Shown here piece after piece: positions 1 to 6,347 of a stretch of DNA of 6,347 nt (the first letter of the stretch is position 1; every line of letters starts with the position of its first letter). The position numbers and the translations under genes were made by a program. Where the stretch lies: the NCBI GenBank assembly GCA_035458865.1, contig DATHYZ010000048.1:1-6347 (forward strand), read 5' to 3'. The stretch is from DATHYZ01 sp035458865 (GTDB lineage Bacteria; Chloroflexota; Limnocylindria; Limnocylindrales; CSP1-4). Under the pieces are notes generated by a model that ran no database searches, was not told the DNA's origin, and saw nothing but the letters and a program-made list of their open reading frames with translations.

Positions 1-83
1 CCAGGGTCGGCCGACGCGCTCCCGAGCCCGAGCCGGCCGCACCCCACGGGCGGGGCGCCGTGACCGATGGGCCTGCGGCCACC
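1..83. other. Downstream flank of the operon; no gene supported
   Basis: These 83 bases follow the stop of the last gene. They contain a perfect 10-base palindrome, GTCGGCCGAC (6-15), and a tandem CCCGAG pair (21-32). There is no T-tract after any stem on the minus strand, so I do not call a terminator. A downstream gene could begin near the edge, but too little is visible. Confidence 0.4.
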
Positions 84-1238
84 TCAGGCGGCGGCCGGGA
101 CGGCCAGCACCAGGTGGACCCGGCCTCCATCGTCGGCCAGCTCTGCCGTCGCCTCCACCGACGCCGCTCGCGCGGCCACGTCGCGCCAGGTCGCCTCGGG
201 CAGGACGATCGGCTCCGGGGCGACCGGGGCGGCCGCGCGCCTTCGGTCCTCGATCATCTCGGCCAGCGCCGGCGGCAGGTCCTCGCCGGGCGGTGGCGGC
301 CCGACGTTCTCCTCGGCCGGCTCGGGCGGCAGCCTGGTCGCCGCGACATCGAGCGTCAGGCTCTCGTCGCCCCAGTCGAGCCGGACCTCCACCCGGTCGG
401 GATCGGCCGCAAGGTAGGCGCCCAGGACCTCATCGACGATCCGGTAGAGGCTGCTCTCAACGTCGGTCGGGAGTCGCCGATCGACGCCGACGGTCTCGAA
501 GCCCACCGGCACCGCCTGTCCCCGGGTCCGCTCGTGGACCATCCGGCGCAGGGTTGGCACCAGCCCGAGGTCGTCGAGGACCATGGGGCGAACGTCGAAG
601 ATGAAGGTCTTGGTCGCCTCCAGCGTCTGCTCGACCATGGCCGTCAGCTGCGCCAGCTCGCCGCGGGCCCAGGCCGGATCGCGGTCCAGGAGCCGGTCGA
701 CGATCTGGGCCTGGAGGACGATGTTCGTCAGGCTCTGCGCGGGCCCGTCGTGCATGGCCCGGGCGATCTCCCGGCGGAGGTCCTCCTGGGCGCCCAGGAT
801 CGCCTGGGAGACGCCTGGCGCGGGTTCCGGGAGGAGCGACCCGGCGCTGCCCCCGCTGCCGCCGGCCGTGGCACCGGCAGCGAGCGGCACGATGGCCGCG
901 GCGTAGCCGGCCAGCGAGTCGCGGAACCGGGCCAGGGCCTTGCGCTTCCCCTCCAGGACCTCCACCTGGGCTTCCATGACGGCCGCGCGGCGGGTCAGGG
1001 TCGCGAGCTGGGCGCTGGCCTCGACGACGTCCTTGGGGTCGGCCTTGGCGCCCTTGCCGGAGAGCTTGTCGGCGGCCTGGGCGCGGCGCGCTTCGTGGCG
1101 ACCGGCCTCCGTCCGCGCCTGGGCGATGAGCATCTCGATCTCACCGAGCTCCGCCTCGAGCGCACGAAGCTCGGTCTCGAGCCGCTCGGCCAGGCCCGCC
1201 AGGGAGGCGGGGGCGGGGAGCGACGAGGGCTCCGTCAT
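84..1238 (-). CDS. HisKA_3 histidine kinase-like protein with degenerate ATPase domain
   Basis: This 384-residue soluble protein is related to the DegS-like kinase two genes upstream. Residues about 14-110 are strongly heptad-like and charged, a probable coiled coil, then a Gly/Ala linker (about 112-135). The dimerisation and phosphoacceptor domain is intact: AMHDGPAQSLTN (161-172) with His163 and DxxxQ residues D164/Q168, then VRPMVLDDLGLVP (216-228). The C-terminal domain aligns with the sister kinase (SLYRIVDEV, 263-271), but the N-box Asn is Ala274, the following His is Ala278, the DDGRGF box is replaced by about VAATRL (298-303), and the lid region is a Pro/Glu-rich stretch (about 302-349). 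The final beta strands (DDGGRVHLVLAVP) are retained. The frame is unbroken, so this is divergence, not a frameshift. It probably cannot bind ATP normally; a phosphatase, phosphotransfer or heterodimer role is inferred. ATG at 1238 is preferred over TTG at 1241 because it gives a TGATG junction. Confidence 0.85.
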   Translation of the reverse strand: MTEPSSLPAPASLAGLAERLETELRALEAELGEIEMLIAQARTEAGRHEARRAQAADKLSGKGAKADPKDVVEASAQLATLTRRAAVMEAQVEVLEGKRKALARFRDSLAGYAAAIVPLAAGATAGGSGGSAGSLLPEPAPGVSQAILGAQEDLRREIARAMHDGPAQSLTNIVLQAQIVDRLLDRDPAWARGELAQLTAMVEQTLEATKTFIFDVRPMVLDDLGLVPTLRRMVHERTRGQAVPVGFETVGVDRRLPTDVESSLYRIVDEVLGAYLAADPDRVEVRLDWGDESLTLDVAATRLPPEPAEENVGPPPPGEDLPPALAEMIEDRRRAAAPVAPEPIVLPEATWRDVAARAASVEATAELADDGGRVHLVLAVPAAA

Positions 1239-1981
1239 CAATCCTCGGGCATCTTGATCCAGCCCTGGCGCATCGCGTACACGACGGCCTGGGTCCGGTC
1301 GTTCACGGCGAGCTTCCGGAGGATCGAGCTCATGTGGTTCTTGACGGTCTGCTCGGAGATGCCCAGCTCGTAGGCGACCTGCTTGTTCGTCATCCCCTGG
1401 GCGATGTTGTCGAGGATCTCGATCTCACGGGGCGAGAGCGGGGCGAAGATCTGGGTCGACTCCGTGCCGTAGACCGCCAGCTCCCGGAACTCCTTGAGGA
1501 CCCGGGTCGCCACCGACGGACGGGCGAAGACCTTGTCGTTGATGAGGAACTCGCCCACCTTGACCCGGCGGATGATCGTCACCAGGTCGTCCGGGCCGAT
1601 GTCCTTGAGGATGAAGGCGGCGGCGCCGGCCTTGATCGCCTCGAAGAGCTCCTCCTCACCCTCCTCGGTCGCCAGGATGATGATCCCGCACGACGGCAGC
1701 TCGCGCTTGATCCGCTGGGTCGTCTCGATGCCGCCGGGCGCCGGCAGCGACAGGTCCATGAGGATGATGTCGGGGCTCACCTCGCTGGCCGCGTCGATGG
1801 CCGTCCGGCTGCCATCCGCCTCGCCGACGATGTCGAAGTCCTCCTCGCGCTCGAGGATGTTGCGCATGCCGACCCGGAACAGGGCGTGGTCGTCCACCAG
1901 GAGGATCCGCGTCCGCTCCTCCGGGTTGCGCCGGTCGGGGCCGCCGCGGCGCCGGTCCGGGCCGGTGTAGGTCTCGCTCAT
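1238..1981 (-). CDS. NarL/FixJ-family (DegU-like) response regulator transcription factor
   Basis: This 247-residue DNA-binding response regulator has a receiver domain (about 24-142) and a LuxR-type helix-turn-helix (about 182-242). The acidic pocket is D30/D31, the phosphoacceptor is D76 (in ILMDLSLP), the switch Thr is T105 and the conserved Lys is K126 (in FILKDIG). The output domain begins LSPREIEILDNIAQG, followed by TNKQVAYELGISEQTVKNH, the recognition helix region. The 40-residue linker (about 143-181) is rather long. The N-terminus carries an unusual duplicated GPDRR motif (7-11 and 14-18) before the receiver. The start is well supported: ATG overlaps the kinase stop as ATGA, and GGAGGTGA lies nine bases upstream. 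Its stop overlaps the next gene's ATG as TGATG. It sits between two HisKA_3 proteins, which makes both likely partners. Target promoters are unknown. Confidence 0.95.
   Translation of the reverse strand: MSETYTGPDRRRGGPDRRNPEERTRILLVDDHALFRVGMRNILEREEDFDIVGEADGSRTAIDAASEVSPDIILMDLSLPAPGGIETTQRIKRELPSCGIIILATEEGEEELFEAIKAGAAAFILKDIGPDDLVTIIRRVKVGEFLINDKVFARPSVATRVLKEFRELAVYGTESTQIFAPLSPREIEILDNIAQGMTNKQVAYELGISEQTVKNHMSSILRKLAVNDRTQAVVYAMRQGWIKMPED
1243..1247 (-). promoter_or_regulatory. Weak ribosome binding site of the degenerate kinase gene
   Basis: The minus strand reads CGAGG, four bases before the ATG at 1238. The spacing is short and the match partial, so translation may depend mostly on coupling through the TGATG junction with the regulator gene. 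Confidence 0.35.
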
Positions 1982-3039
1982 CGGTCCTTCTCACCTCCAA
2001 GGGGGATGGCCAGCCGGACGACGGTACCGCCATCCGGTCGCGATCGTACTTCGAACCGGGCCCCGATCAGCTCCGCGCGCTCGCGCATGAACTCGAGGCC
2101 GAAGCTGCGACGACCGCGATCGACGGTCGCCTCGGGGTCGAACCCACGTCCGTCGTCGATGATCTCGGCGACCCAGGCGTCGGTCTCCAGGCGCGAGGCC
2201 ACCCTGACCGTCGTCGCTCCGGCGTGCTTGCGGACGTTCTGGAGCGCCTCCTGGACGATCCGCAGGACCACGGTCTGCTGGGACGCGTCGAGCCCGTCGG
2301 CGGGAGCCTCCAGGCGGACGTCGATCGGCAGGCCGGTCAGGGCCGCCAGGCTCTCGGTCGCATCGGTGATCGCCCCGTCGAGCCCCAGCGAGTCGAGGAC
2401 CGGCGGGCGGAGCTGGCTGATGAAGCTCCGGACGTCGCCGAGCTCGCGTCGCAGCAGGTCGCGCAGGAAGCGCAGCTCGGCCCGGGCAAGGCGGGGGTCC
2501 TGGTCCAGCAGCCGGTCGATGTGCTCGACCTGGAAGATGGCGTTGCCGAGCGCCTGGGCCGGCCCGTCGTGGACCTCCTGGGCGAGTCTCCTCCGCTCGG
2601 CCTCGCGGGCCTCGACGATGAGCATGCGGGCGTCCGCCATGCCGTCCTGCTCGAGGACGTCCGCCAGGAGTGACCGATCGCCGCGCTCGAGGAAGCGCCG
2701 CGTCCGCTCCAGGCCCTGGCCCGCCACGTCGAGACGGGACAGCTCCTGCTGGCGAAGTCCCAGGTCGGGTGCGGGATCGTCCCCGCGAGGCGGCTCGGCG
2801 CGGATGCCGTGCCAGCGGGCGAGCTCGTCGAGGTAGGCCGACCGGTAGCGGTCGCGGATGGCCCGCAGGTCGCCGGCGGCGTGGGCGACCGCCGCCCTGG
2901 CCTCGTCGTTCAGGTCGTCGAAGCGGTCGTCCACCGATCCGGTCACGGCGCTCGCTGCGTCCATCCGCGGCCGAGTATACGGGCCGCCGTCGGCATCGCC
3001 GGGGCCGGTCGCCGCGTCGTGCCGGTCACGCGCGCTCAT
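1978..3039 (-). CDS. Cytoplasmic sensor histidine kinase, HisKA_3/DegS-like
   Basis: This is a two-component histidine kinase expected to autophosphorylate and to phosphorylate the response regulator encoded directly downstream. I chose the ATG at 3039 (353 residues) because it overlaps the preceding stop as ATGA, like two other junctions here. An alternative ATG at 2964 (328 residues) is possible; neither has a good Shine-Dalgarno. Numbering from the 2964 Met: residues 1-115 are helical and charged, with no membrane span or PAS-like motif, so the input is probably cytoplasmic. The H-box reads AQEVHDGPAQALGN (128-141) with His132 and the DxxxQ phosphatase motif D133/Q137. LRPPVLDSLGLDG follows (185-197). 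The HATPase_c domain has N-box EALQNVRKH (239-247, Asn243), G1 box DDGRGFD (270-276) and SFGLEFMRERA (287-297). All catalytic elements are present. The final codons contain the ribosome site of the regulator gene. The stimulus is unknown. Confidence 0.9.
   Translation of the reverse strand: MSARDRHDAATGPGDADGGPYTRPRMDAASAVTGSVDDRFDDLNDEARAAVAHAAGDLRAIRDRYRSAYLDELARWHGIRAEPPRGDDPAPDLGLRQQELSRLDVAGQGLERTRRFLERGDRSLLADVLEQDGMADARMLIVEAREAERRRLAQEVHDGPAQALGNAIFQVEHIDRLLDQDPRLARAELRFLRDLLRRELGDVRSFISQLRPPVLDSLGLDGAITDATESLAALTGLPIDVRLEAPADGLDASQQTVVLRIVQEALQNVRKHAGATTVRVASRLETDAWVAEIIDDGRGFDPEATVDRGRRSFGLEFMRERAELIGARFEVRSRPDGGTVVRLAIPLGGEKDR
1991..1998 (-). promoter_or_regulatory. Ribosome binding site of the response regulator gene
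   Basis: The minus strand reads GGAGGTGA, nine bases before the ATG at 1981. It lies inside the last codons of the upstream kinase gene and is the strongest Shine-Dalgarno in the window. It fixes the regulator start and fits reinitiation at the ATGA overlap, perhaps allowing the regulator to be made in excess of its kinase. Confidence 0.75.
2974..2979 (-). promoter_or_regulatory. Possible -10 element (TATACT) of an internal promoter
   Basis: On the minus strand this reads TATACT, one mismatch from TATAAT, in otherwise extremely GC-rich DNA. It ends nine bases before the alternative kinase start at 2964, a spacing that would suit a leaderless or nearly leaderless transcript. If the longer kinase start is used, the same bases are a TAT-ACT codon pair, both unusual third-position choices for this window. 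No convincing -35 hexamer is seen 16-18 bases upstream, so the call is tentative. Confidence 0.3.
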
Positions 3040-4721
3040 GGGCAGCCGATCCGCCAGGCCCGGACGCCATCGAGCACCTCCGCCGCGGCCGGGTCGTCCG
3101 GGACGGCCAGGGGCACCTCCGTGAAGCACTCGCTGCCGGGCTCGCCGTCGTCGAGGGCGTCGGGCCAGCGCTCGTGGAGCCCGCCGAAGAGGACGAGCGT
3201 CCGGGTGCCCGGGAAGGCGGCCGCGAGGTCGAGGACCGCGGCCGGCGGCTCGTCGGGGAGCGCGAGCGTCTCCTGCCGCCAGGTCTCCGCCAGCCAGATC
3301 GGGTAGTCGGTGACGACCGGCGAGCTCGGGATGAGCGGCAGGCCGGCCTCCGCCAGCACCGGCCCGATCGCCTCGTAGGCGACCTCGGTCTGGCGCGATC
3401 CGGCCGCGAAGCTGGGCAGCAGGACGAGCGAGAAGAGGATCGACCCGACGATGGCGAACGTGGCCCCGAGCCAGGCGACCGGGCGGGTCCAGCCACGGAT
3501 GACGCCGACCCGGGCGATGAGGCCGTCGAGCGCCAGGAGCGCGCTCACGACGAGCAGCACGTGGATCGCCCCGGCCGCGTGGAGGAACGTCCCCCAGGTC
3601 GTCGAGACCGGGAAGAGCAGGCTCGCCACCAGGAAGGTCACGACCGCGTAGACGACGAGCGGTCGGAGCGAGCGCAGCCGCGCGGCCCAGGGCAGGCCCA
3701 GGAGGCCGGCGATCGAGACCGGGATCCCCAGGAAGAGCAGGACGTTCAGGAGGTTGTGGAGGGTCCCCGTCACGCGGAGCTCCAGGAGCGTCGCCAGCCC
3801 CTGGTCGAGGTACCGCTGGAGCGTCGGCGGGTCCGCCCAGGCGAAGATGTCGGTCCCGTTGACCGAGAGCGCGTTGTCGAGGGCCTGGCCGGGGAAGGCG
3901 CTCCCGAAGGCGAGCCAGTCGCGGACCGCCCATGGCGCGTAGACCGCGATGGACACGAGCGCGGCGAGGCCCACGAGCCGGACCTTGGCGGCGCGGCCGA
4001 TGGACCGCTGGACGACGACGAGCCCGGCCCAGGCCAGGGCGAGCCAGACCGCCTCGTTCCGGGTGAGCGCGCCCAGCCCCAGGAGCAGGCCGATCGCCCA
4101 GACCCGCGGATCGCCCAGGCGGCCCGCACCGGGGTCGCGCAGGACGCGGGTCATGAGCAGGCACGCGGCCAGGGCGATCGCGGCGAAGACGAGGGTGGAG
4201 TCGGGGAGCGCCCCCGACAGCACCACGGGGAGGTAGACGGCGGTCGTCAGGCCCACGCCCAGGGCGAGGGTCCTGGCCCGACCCGCCGGGAGCGTCCGCT
4301 CCACGGCCACGTCGGCGGCCAGCCGCCAGGCGAGCCCGGCCACGAGCGCCCCCGCGAGCATGCTCACCCACTGGGCGGCCGAGAACGTCGTGCCGAAGAG
4401 CCACATCGGTCCGACGGCCAGCAGGCTCGGCAGCGGCAGCCAGACCTCGAAGGCCGGCCGGGGGAAGGACAGCGGCGGCGTCGCGTAGCTCCAGATGGCA
4501 TCGGAGACGAGGCCTCGGCCCTCCAGGACGTTCCTGGCCACGCCGACGTAGTAGGCGGTGTCCTCGGGCTTGGGGAAGACGATGGCGGTCGAGGCGACGA
4601 TCCCCCCGACGAGGGCCACGAGCATGACCAGCCCGGCGGATGCCAAGGCCTCCCGGGCGTCCGGGCGCCAGGGCGTCGGGGTGGCGGGTGCGGCGGTCGC
4701 TGCGCCGACGTCGGAGCTCAT
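3036..4721 (-). CDS. GT-C family membrane glycosyltransferase (GT39/PMT_2-like)
   Basis: This 561-residue protein is a second membrane glycosyltransferase of the dolichyl-phosphate-mannose mannosyltransferase-like fold. A short Ala/Thr/Pro-rich cytoplasmic tail (1-26) precedes the first membrane helix (about 27-49). The first external loop has PEDTAYYVGVARNVLEGRG (52-70), where E53/D54 are the likely catalytic acidic residues of the family. Then come WLPLPS (94-99), LTRNEA (219-224), YAPWAVRDWLAFGS (261-274), a W-GTFLH motif (376-381) and about eleven hydrophobic spans in all, ending near 438. The last 120 residues form a soluble domain with a TDYPIWLAE segment (471-479) and two Cys (532, 560). 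The ATG overlaps the upstream paralogue's stop as ATGA and has a GAGGTGG ribosome site seven bases upstream, so the start is well supported. Its own stop overlaps the following kinase. Substrates are unknown; similar proteins are often called only 'glycosyltransferase family 39 protein'. Confidence 0.87.
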   Translation of the reverse strand: MSSDVGAATAAPATPTPWRPDAREALASAGLVMLVALVGGIVASTAIVFPKPEDTAYYVGVARNVLEGRGLVSDAIWSYATPPLSFPRPAFEVWLPLPSLLAVGPMWLFGTTFSAAQWVSMLAGALVAGLAWRLAADVAVERTLPAGRARTLALGVGLTTAVYLPVVLSGALPDSTLVFAAIALAACLLMTRVLRDPGAGRLGDPRVWAIGLLLGLGALTRNEAVWLALAWAGLVVVQRSIGRAAKVRLVGLAALVSIAVYAPWAVRDWLAFGSAFPGQALDNALSVNGTDIFAWADPPTLQRYLDQGLATLLELRVTGTLHNLLNVLLFLGIPVSIAGLLGLPWAARLRSLRPLVVYAVVTFLVASLLFPVSTTWGTFLHAAGAIHVLLVVSALLALDGLIARVGVIRGWTRPVAWLGATFAIVGSILFSLVLLPSFAAGSRQTEVAYEAIGPVLAEAGLPLIPSSPVVTDYPIWLAETWRQETLALPDEPPAAVLDLAAAFPGTRTLVLFGGLHERWPDALDDGEPGSECFTEVPLAVPDDPAAAEVLDGVRAWRIGCP

Positions 4722-6347
4722 CGGGTCGCCACCTCGGTCGCGCAGCGGGCGTCGTCCGGCTCCAGGCAGACCGGGTAGAGGCCCGCCTCAGTGCGTCCAT
4801 CCGGCCCGCTGGAGGTCCAGATCGCCGGACCGATCCAGTCGGGCCGCTCGTCGCGGTCGAGGACCGGAACCATCGAGGCTACGGTGTCGCGCCGATCGAG
4901 GACCAGCCAGGCGATGTCGTAGGCATCGGCCACGGCCTCGATCGTGTCGACCGGGTCGTTCGGCAGGACGACGCCGCCCCGGCCCGACCAGTACTTCGTC
5001 CCGCCGGCGTCGATCGACATCACGCGATCGTCGAGCGTCGAACCGGCAGCGTCGAGCTGGGCCGCGACCTCGCGGAACGTGACGCGGCGGCTATCCCAGG
5101 TGGCGTGGACGCTCATCGTCGCCGGCACGGCGATCCCGACCACGAAGACGACCGCCGCGCCTGCGAAGAGGCGACCGGCCCGGTCGGGGTCCCACGTGGC
5201 GCGGCGTCGGGCGATCCAGCGGACCGCGACGACGATCCCTTCGAGGGCGAGGATGGCCGTGTACGGCACCAGGGCGCAGGCGGAGTGGATGAACGTGCCG
5301 CCCGGGACATGGACGGCGAAGGCGAGGGTGTTGGCCGCGAAGAGCAGCCCGGCGTAGACGTAGAACGGCGCCAGGCGACCGTCGCGCCGTCGGGCCCACG
5401 CGCCGATGACCGCGAACGGGGCGAGGACCACCGAGGTCCCCAGGACCACGAAGATCGTCAGGGCGGCCACGAACCCGCCGACCCGGCTGGCCACGAGCGG
5501 ACCGAGCCCCTGGCCCAAGAGCCAGCCGAGGTCGGCCGGGGCGGTGATGCTGTTCCACTCGCCGATGTCCCGGATGAACAGGACCTTGCCGCTGGCCGCG
5601 GACGGGGAGATCGTGCCGAATACGGCCAGCTGGCGCAGCCACCACGGCGCCATGACCAGGACGAACAGCGCCACGCAGGCCACAGCGGTCGACAGGGGGA
5701 TGGCCGGCGGTCGGGCACCCCGTGACTTCCAGGCCAGGAAGCGGTCCACCAGCCAGACGAGCCCGAGCGCGGCCAGGACCAGGACCCCGTCGTTGCGGGA
5801 CAGCGTGGCGAACCCGGCGAGCAGGCCGGCGAGCGCAAAGAGGCGGGGCTCCCCACGGAGCCCCCGCGCGCCGAACCAGAGCGCCGCGGTGACGAGCGGC
5901 TGGTACAGGCCGAAGTTGTCCGGCTGGGCCATGAACGGGGCGAGCATCCCCGGGACGGCCACGATGGCCCCGGCCCCGGCTGCGAGCCATGACGGCGCCC
6001 CGAGGTCGCGGGCGATCGCCCAGGTGAGCGGTGCGGCGAGCGCCCCCACGAGGACGTACGAGGCCAGCTGCCCCGCGCCACCATCGCCCAGGAGCGCGAT
6101 GAACGGAGCCGCCAGGATCGACGGCAGGGGCATCCAGTGGGCGTTCGAGGGGATCGGCAGGACCGGGTCGGCCGGGATCGTGCCGCCTACCTCGGCGAAG
6201 ATCCAGACGAAGTCGACGCTGAAGCCCTGCCCGCCGCCCAGCGACCGGGCCACCTCGGTGTAGTAGAAGGCGTCGGGATACGCGGGGTCCGGGAAGCCGG
6301 CGGCCATGACCGCGCGGGCCAGGACGGCGAGCGCGTAGAGGGCGATC
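4718..6347 (-). CDS. GT-C family membrane glycosyltransferase (GT39/PMT_2-like), 5'-partial
   Basis: This is a multi-spanning membrane protein that probably transfers a sugar from a polyprenyl-phosphate donor on the outer face of the cytoplasmic membrane; the acceptor is unknown. The frame stays open to the right edge. Thirteen hydrophobic codons precede the first visible Met (6305-6307), and they look like the end of the first membrane helix, so the true start lies outside; about 542 residues are visible. Numbering from that Met, the first external loop carries PDAFYYTEVARSL (11-23), the acidic loop motif typical of GT-C enzymes, then WMPLPS (58-63), LSRNDG (169-174), PWWLR (221-225) and GGTFIH (336-341). 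Roughly ten further hydrophobic spans follow up to about 395, then a soluble, probably periplasmic tail with two Cys (514, 522). It is clearly paralogous to the next gene, whose start overlaps its stop by ATGA. Family placement is firm; donor and acceptor are not known. Confidence 0.85.
   Translation of the reverse strand, partial: IALYALAVLARAVMAAGFPDPAYPDAFYYTEVARSLGGGQGFSVDFVWIFAEVGGTIPADPVLPIPSNAHWMPLPSILAAPFIALLGDGGAGQLASYVLVGALAAPLTWAIARDLGAPSWLAAGAGAIVAVPGMLAPFMAQPDNFGLYQPLVTAALWFGARGLRGEPRLFALAGLLAGFATLSRNDGVLVLAALGLVWLVDRFLAWKSRGARPPAIPLSTAVACVALFVLVMAPWWLRQLAVFGTISPSAASGKVLFIRDIGEWNSITAPADLGWLLGQGLGPLVASRVGGFVAALTIFVVLGTSVVLAPFAVIGAWARRRDGRLAPFYVYAGLLFAANTLAFAVHVPGGTFIHSACALVPYTAILALEGIVVAVRWIARRRATWDPDRAGRLFAGAAVVFVVGIAVPATMSVHATWDSRRVTFREVAAQLDAAGSTLDDRVMSIDAGGTKYWSGRGGVVLPNDPVDTIEAVADAYDIAWLVLDRRDTVASMVPVLDRDERPDWIGPAIWTSSGPDGRTEAGLYPVCLEPDDARCATEVATR
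4729..4735 (-). promoter_or_regulatory. Ribosome binding site of the downstream glycosyltransferase gene
   Basis: The minus strand reads GAGGTGG, seven bases before the ATG at 4721 and inside the 3' end of the upstream paralogue. It supports that start over internal Met codons. Confidence 0.55.

Noticed and set aside
1..60. A possible GTG-started reading frame on the minus strand entering from the operon's downstream flank.
   Set aside because: Only about 15 codons are visible, with no ribosome site or recognisable sequence.
45..62. Small stem (CACGG and CCGTG around an 8-base loop) as a terminator.
   Set aside because: It has only five base pairs, does not extend, and is not followed by a T-run on either strand.
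1239..1241. TTG as the start of the degenerate kinase gene.
   Set aside because: It adds only one residue directly before an ATG. The ATG gives the usual TGATG overlap.
60..2836. Plus-strand open frames at 60-1373 and 1334-2836, antisense to the signalling genes.
   Set aside because: They show the same mirror-frame composition and no recognisable motif, and they overlap well-supported histidine kinase and response regulator genes throughout.
2670..4778. Very long plus-strand open frame (702 codons) antisense to the glycosyltransferase and kinase genes.
   Set aside because: Its translation is low-complexity, rich in Arg, Gly, Asp, Glu and Pro, with no domain. Stop codons are rare in antisense frames of such GC-rich genes, and the opposite strand encodes clear protein families.
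3040..4800. Extension of the first kinase's frame far upstream, giving a 940-codon open frame.
   Set aside because: The upstream part is an Arg/Pro/Gly-rich shadow of the glycosyltransferase genes in another frame. Kinase-like sequence starts only near 2964-3039.
6305..6307. Met codon as the start of the rightmost glycosyltransferase.
   Set aside because: The codons before it stay open to the window edge and encode a hydrophobic helix, expected just before the acidic loop motif. The gene is therefore cut by the window.

Overview
The window is very GC-rich and carries five coding regions, all on the minus strand, read from the right end to the left end with no intergenic gap. The base composition, the cytoplasmic DegS-like kinases, and a NarL-type regulator with a long, conserved-looking linker suggest an uncultured high-GC soil or freshwater bacterium, perhaps Chloroflexota. 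That placement is inference; there is no marker gene.

Right part (3036-6347): two tandem, diverged paralogues of large GT-C type membrane glycosyltransferases (GT39/PMT_2-like). The upstream copy runs off the right edge of the window and so lacks its N-terminus. Both have an acidic [E/P]D motif in the first external loop, followed by a Y-Y-x-x-V-A-R helix, many membrane spans, a shared G-T-F-[IL]-H motif, and a C-terminal soluble domain.

Left part (84-3039): a signalling module of three genes: an apparently complete cytoplasmic HisKA_3 histidine kinase, a NarL/FixJ (DegU-like) response regulator with a LuxR-type helix-turn-helix, and a second HisKA_3 protein. The last keeps the phosphorylatable His and the DxxxQ phosphatase motif, but its ATP-binding domain has lost the N-box Asn and the DxGxG box.

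Successive genes overlap by ATGA (three junctions) or TGATG (one junction), so the five genes look like one translationally coupled operon. An isolated AT-rich TATACT element lies inside the start of the first kinase and could be an internal promoter for the signalling genes. The likely logic is that the intact kinase phosphorylates the regulator, while the degenerate one acts as a phosphatase, phosphotransfer partner or heterodimer partner. What the module senses, and whether it controls the glycosyltransferases, cannot be read from the sequence. No RNA gene, mobile element, CRISPR array or convincing terminator was seen. The 83 bases at the left end hold no gene I can support.
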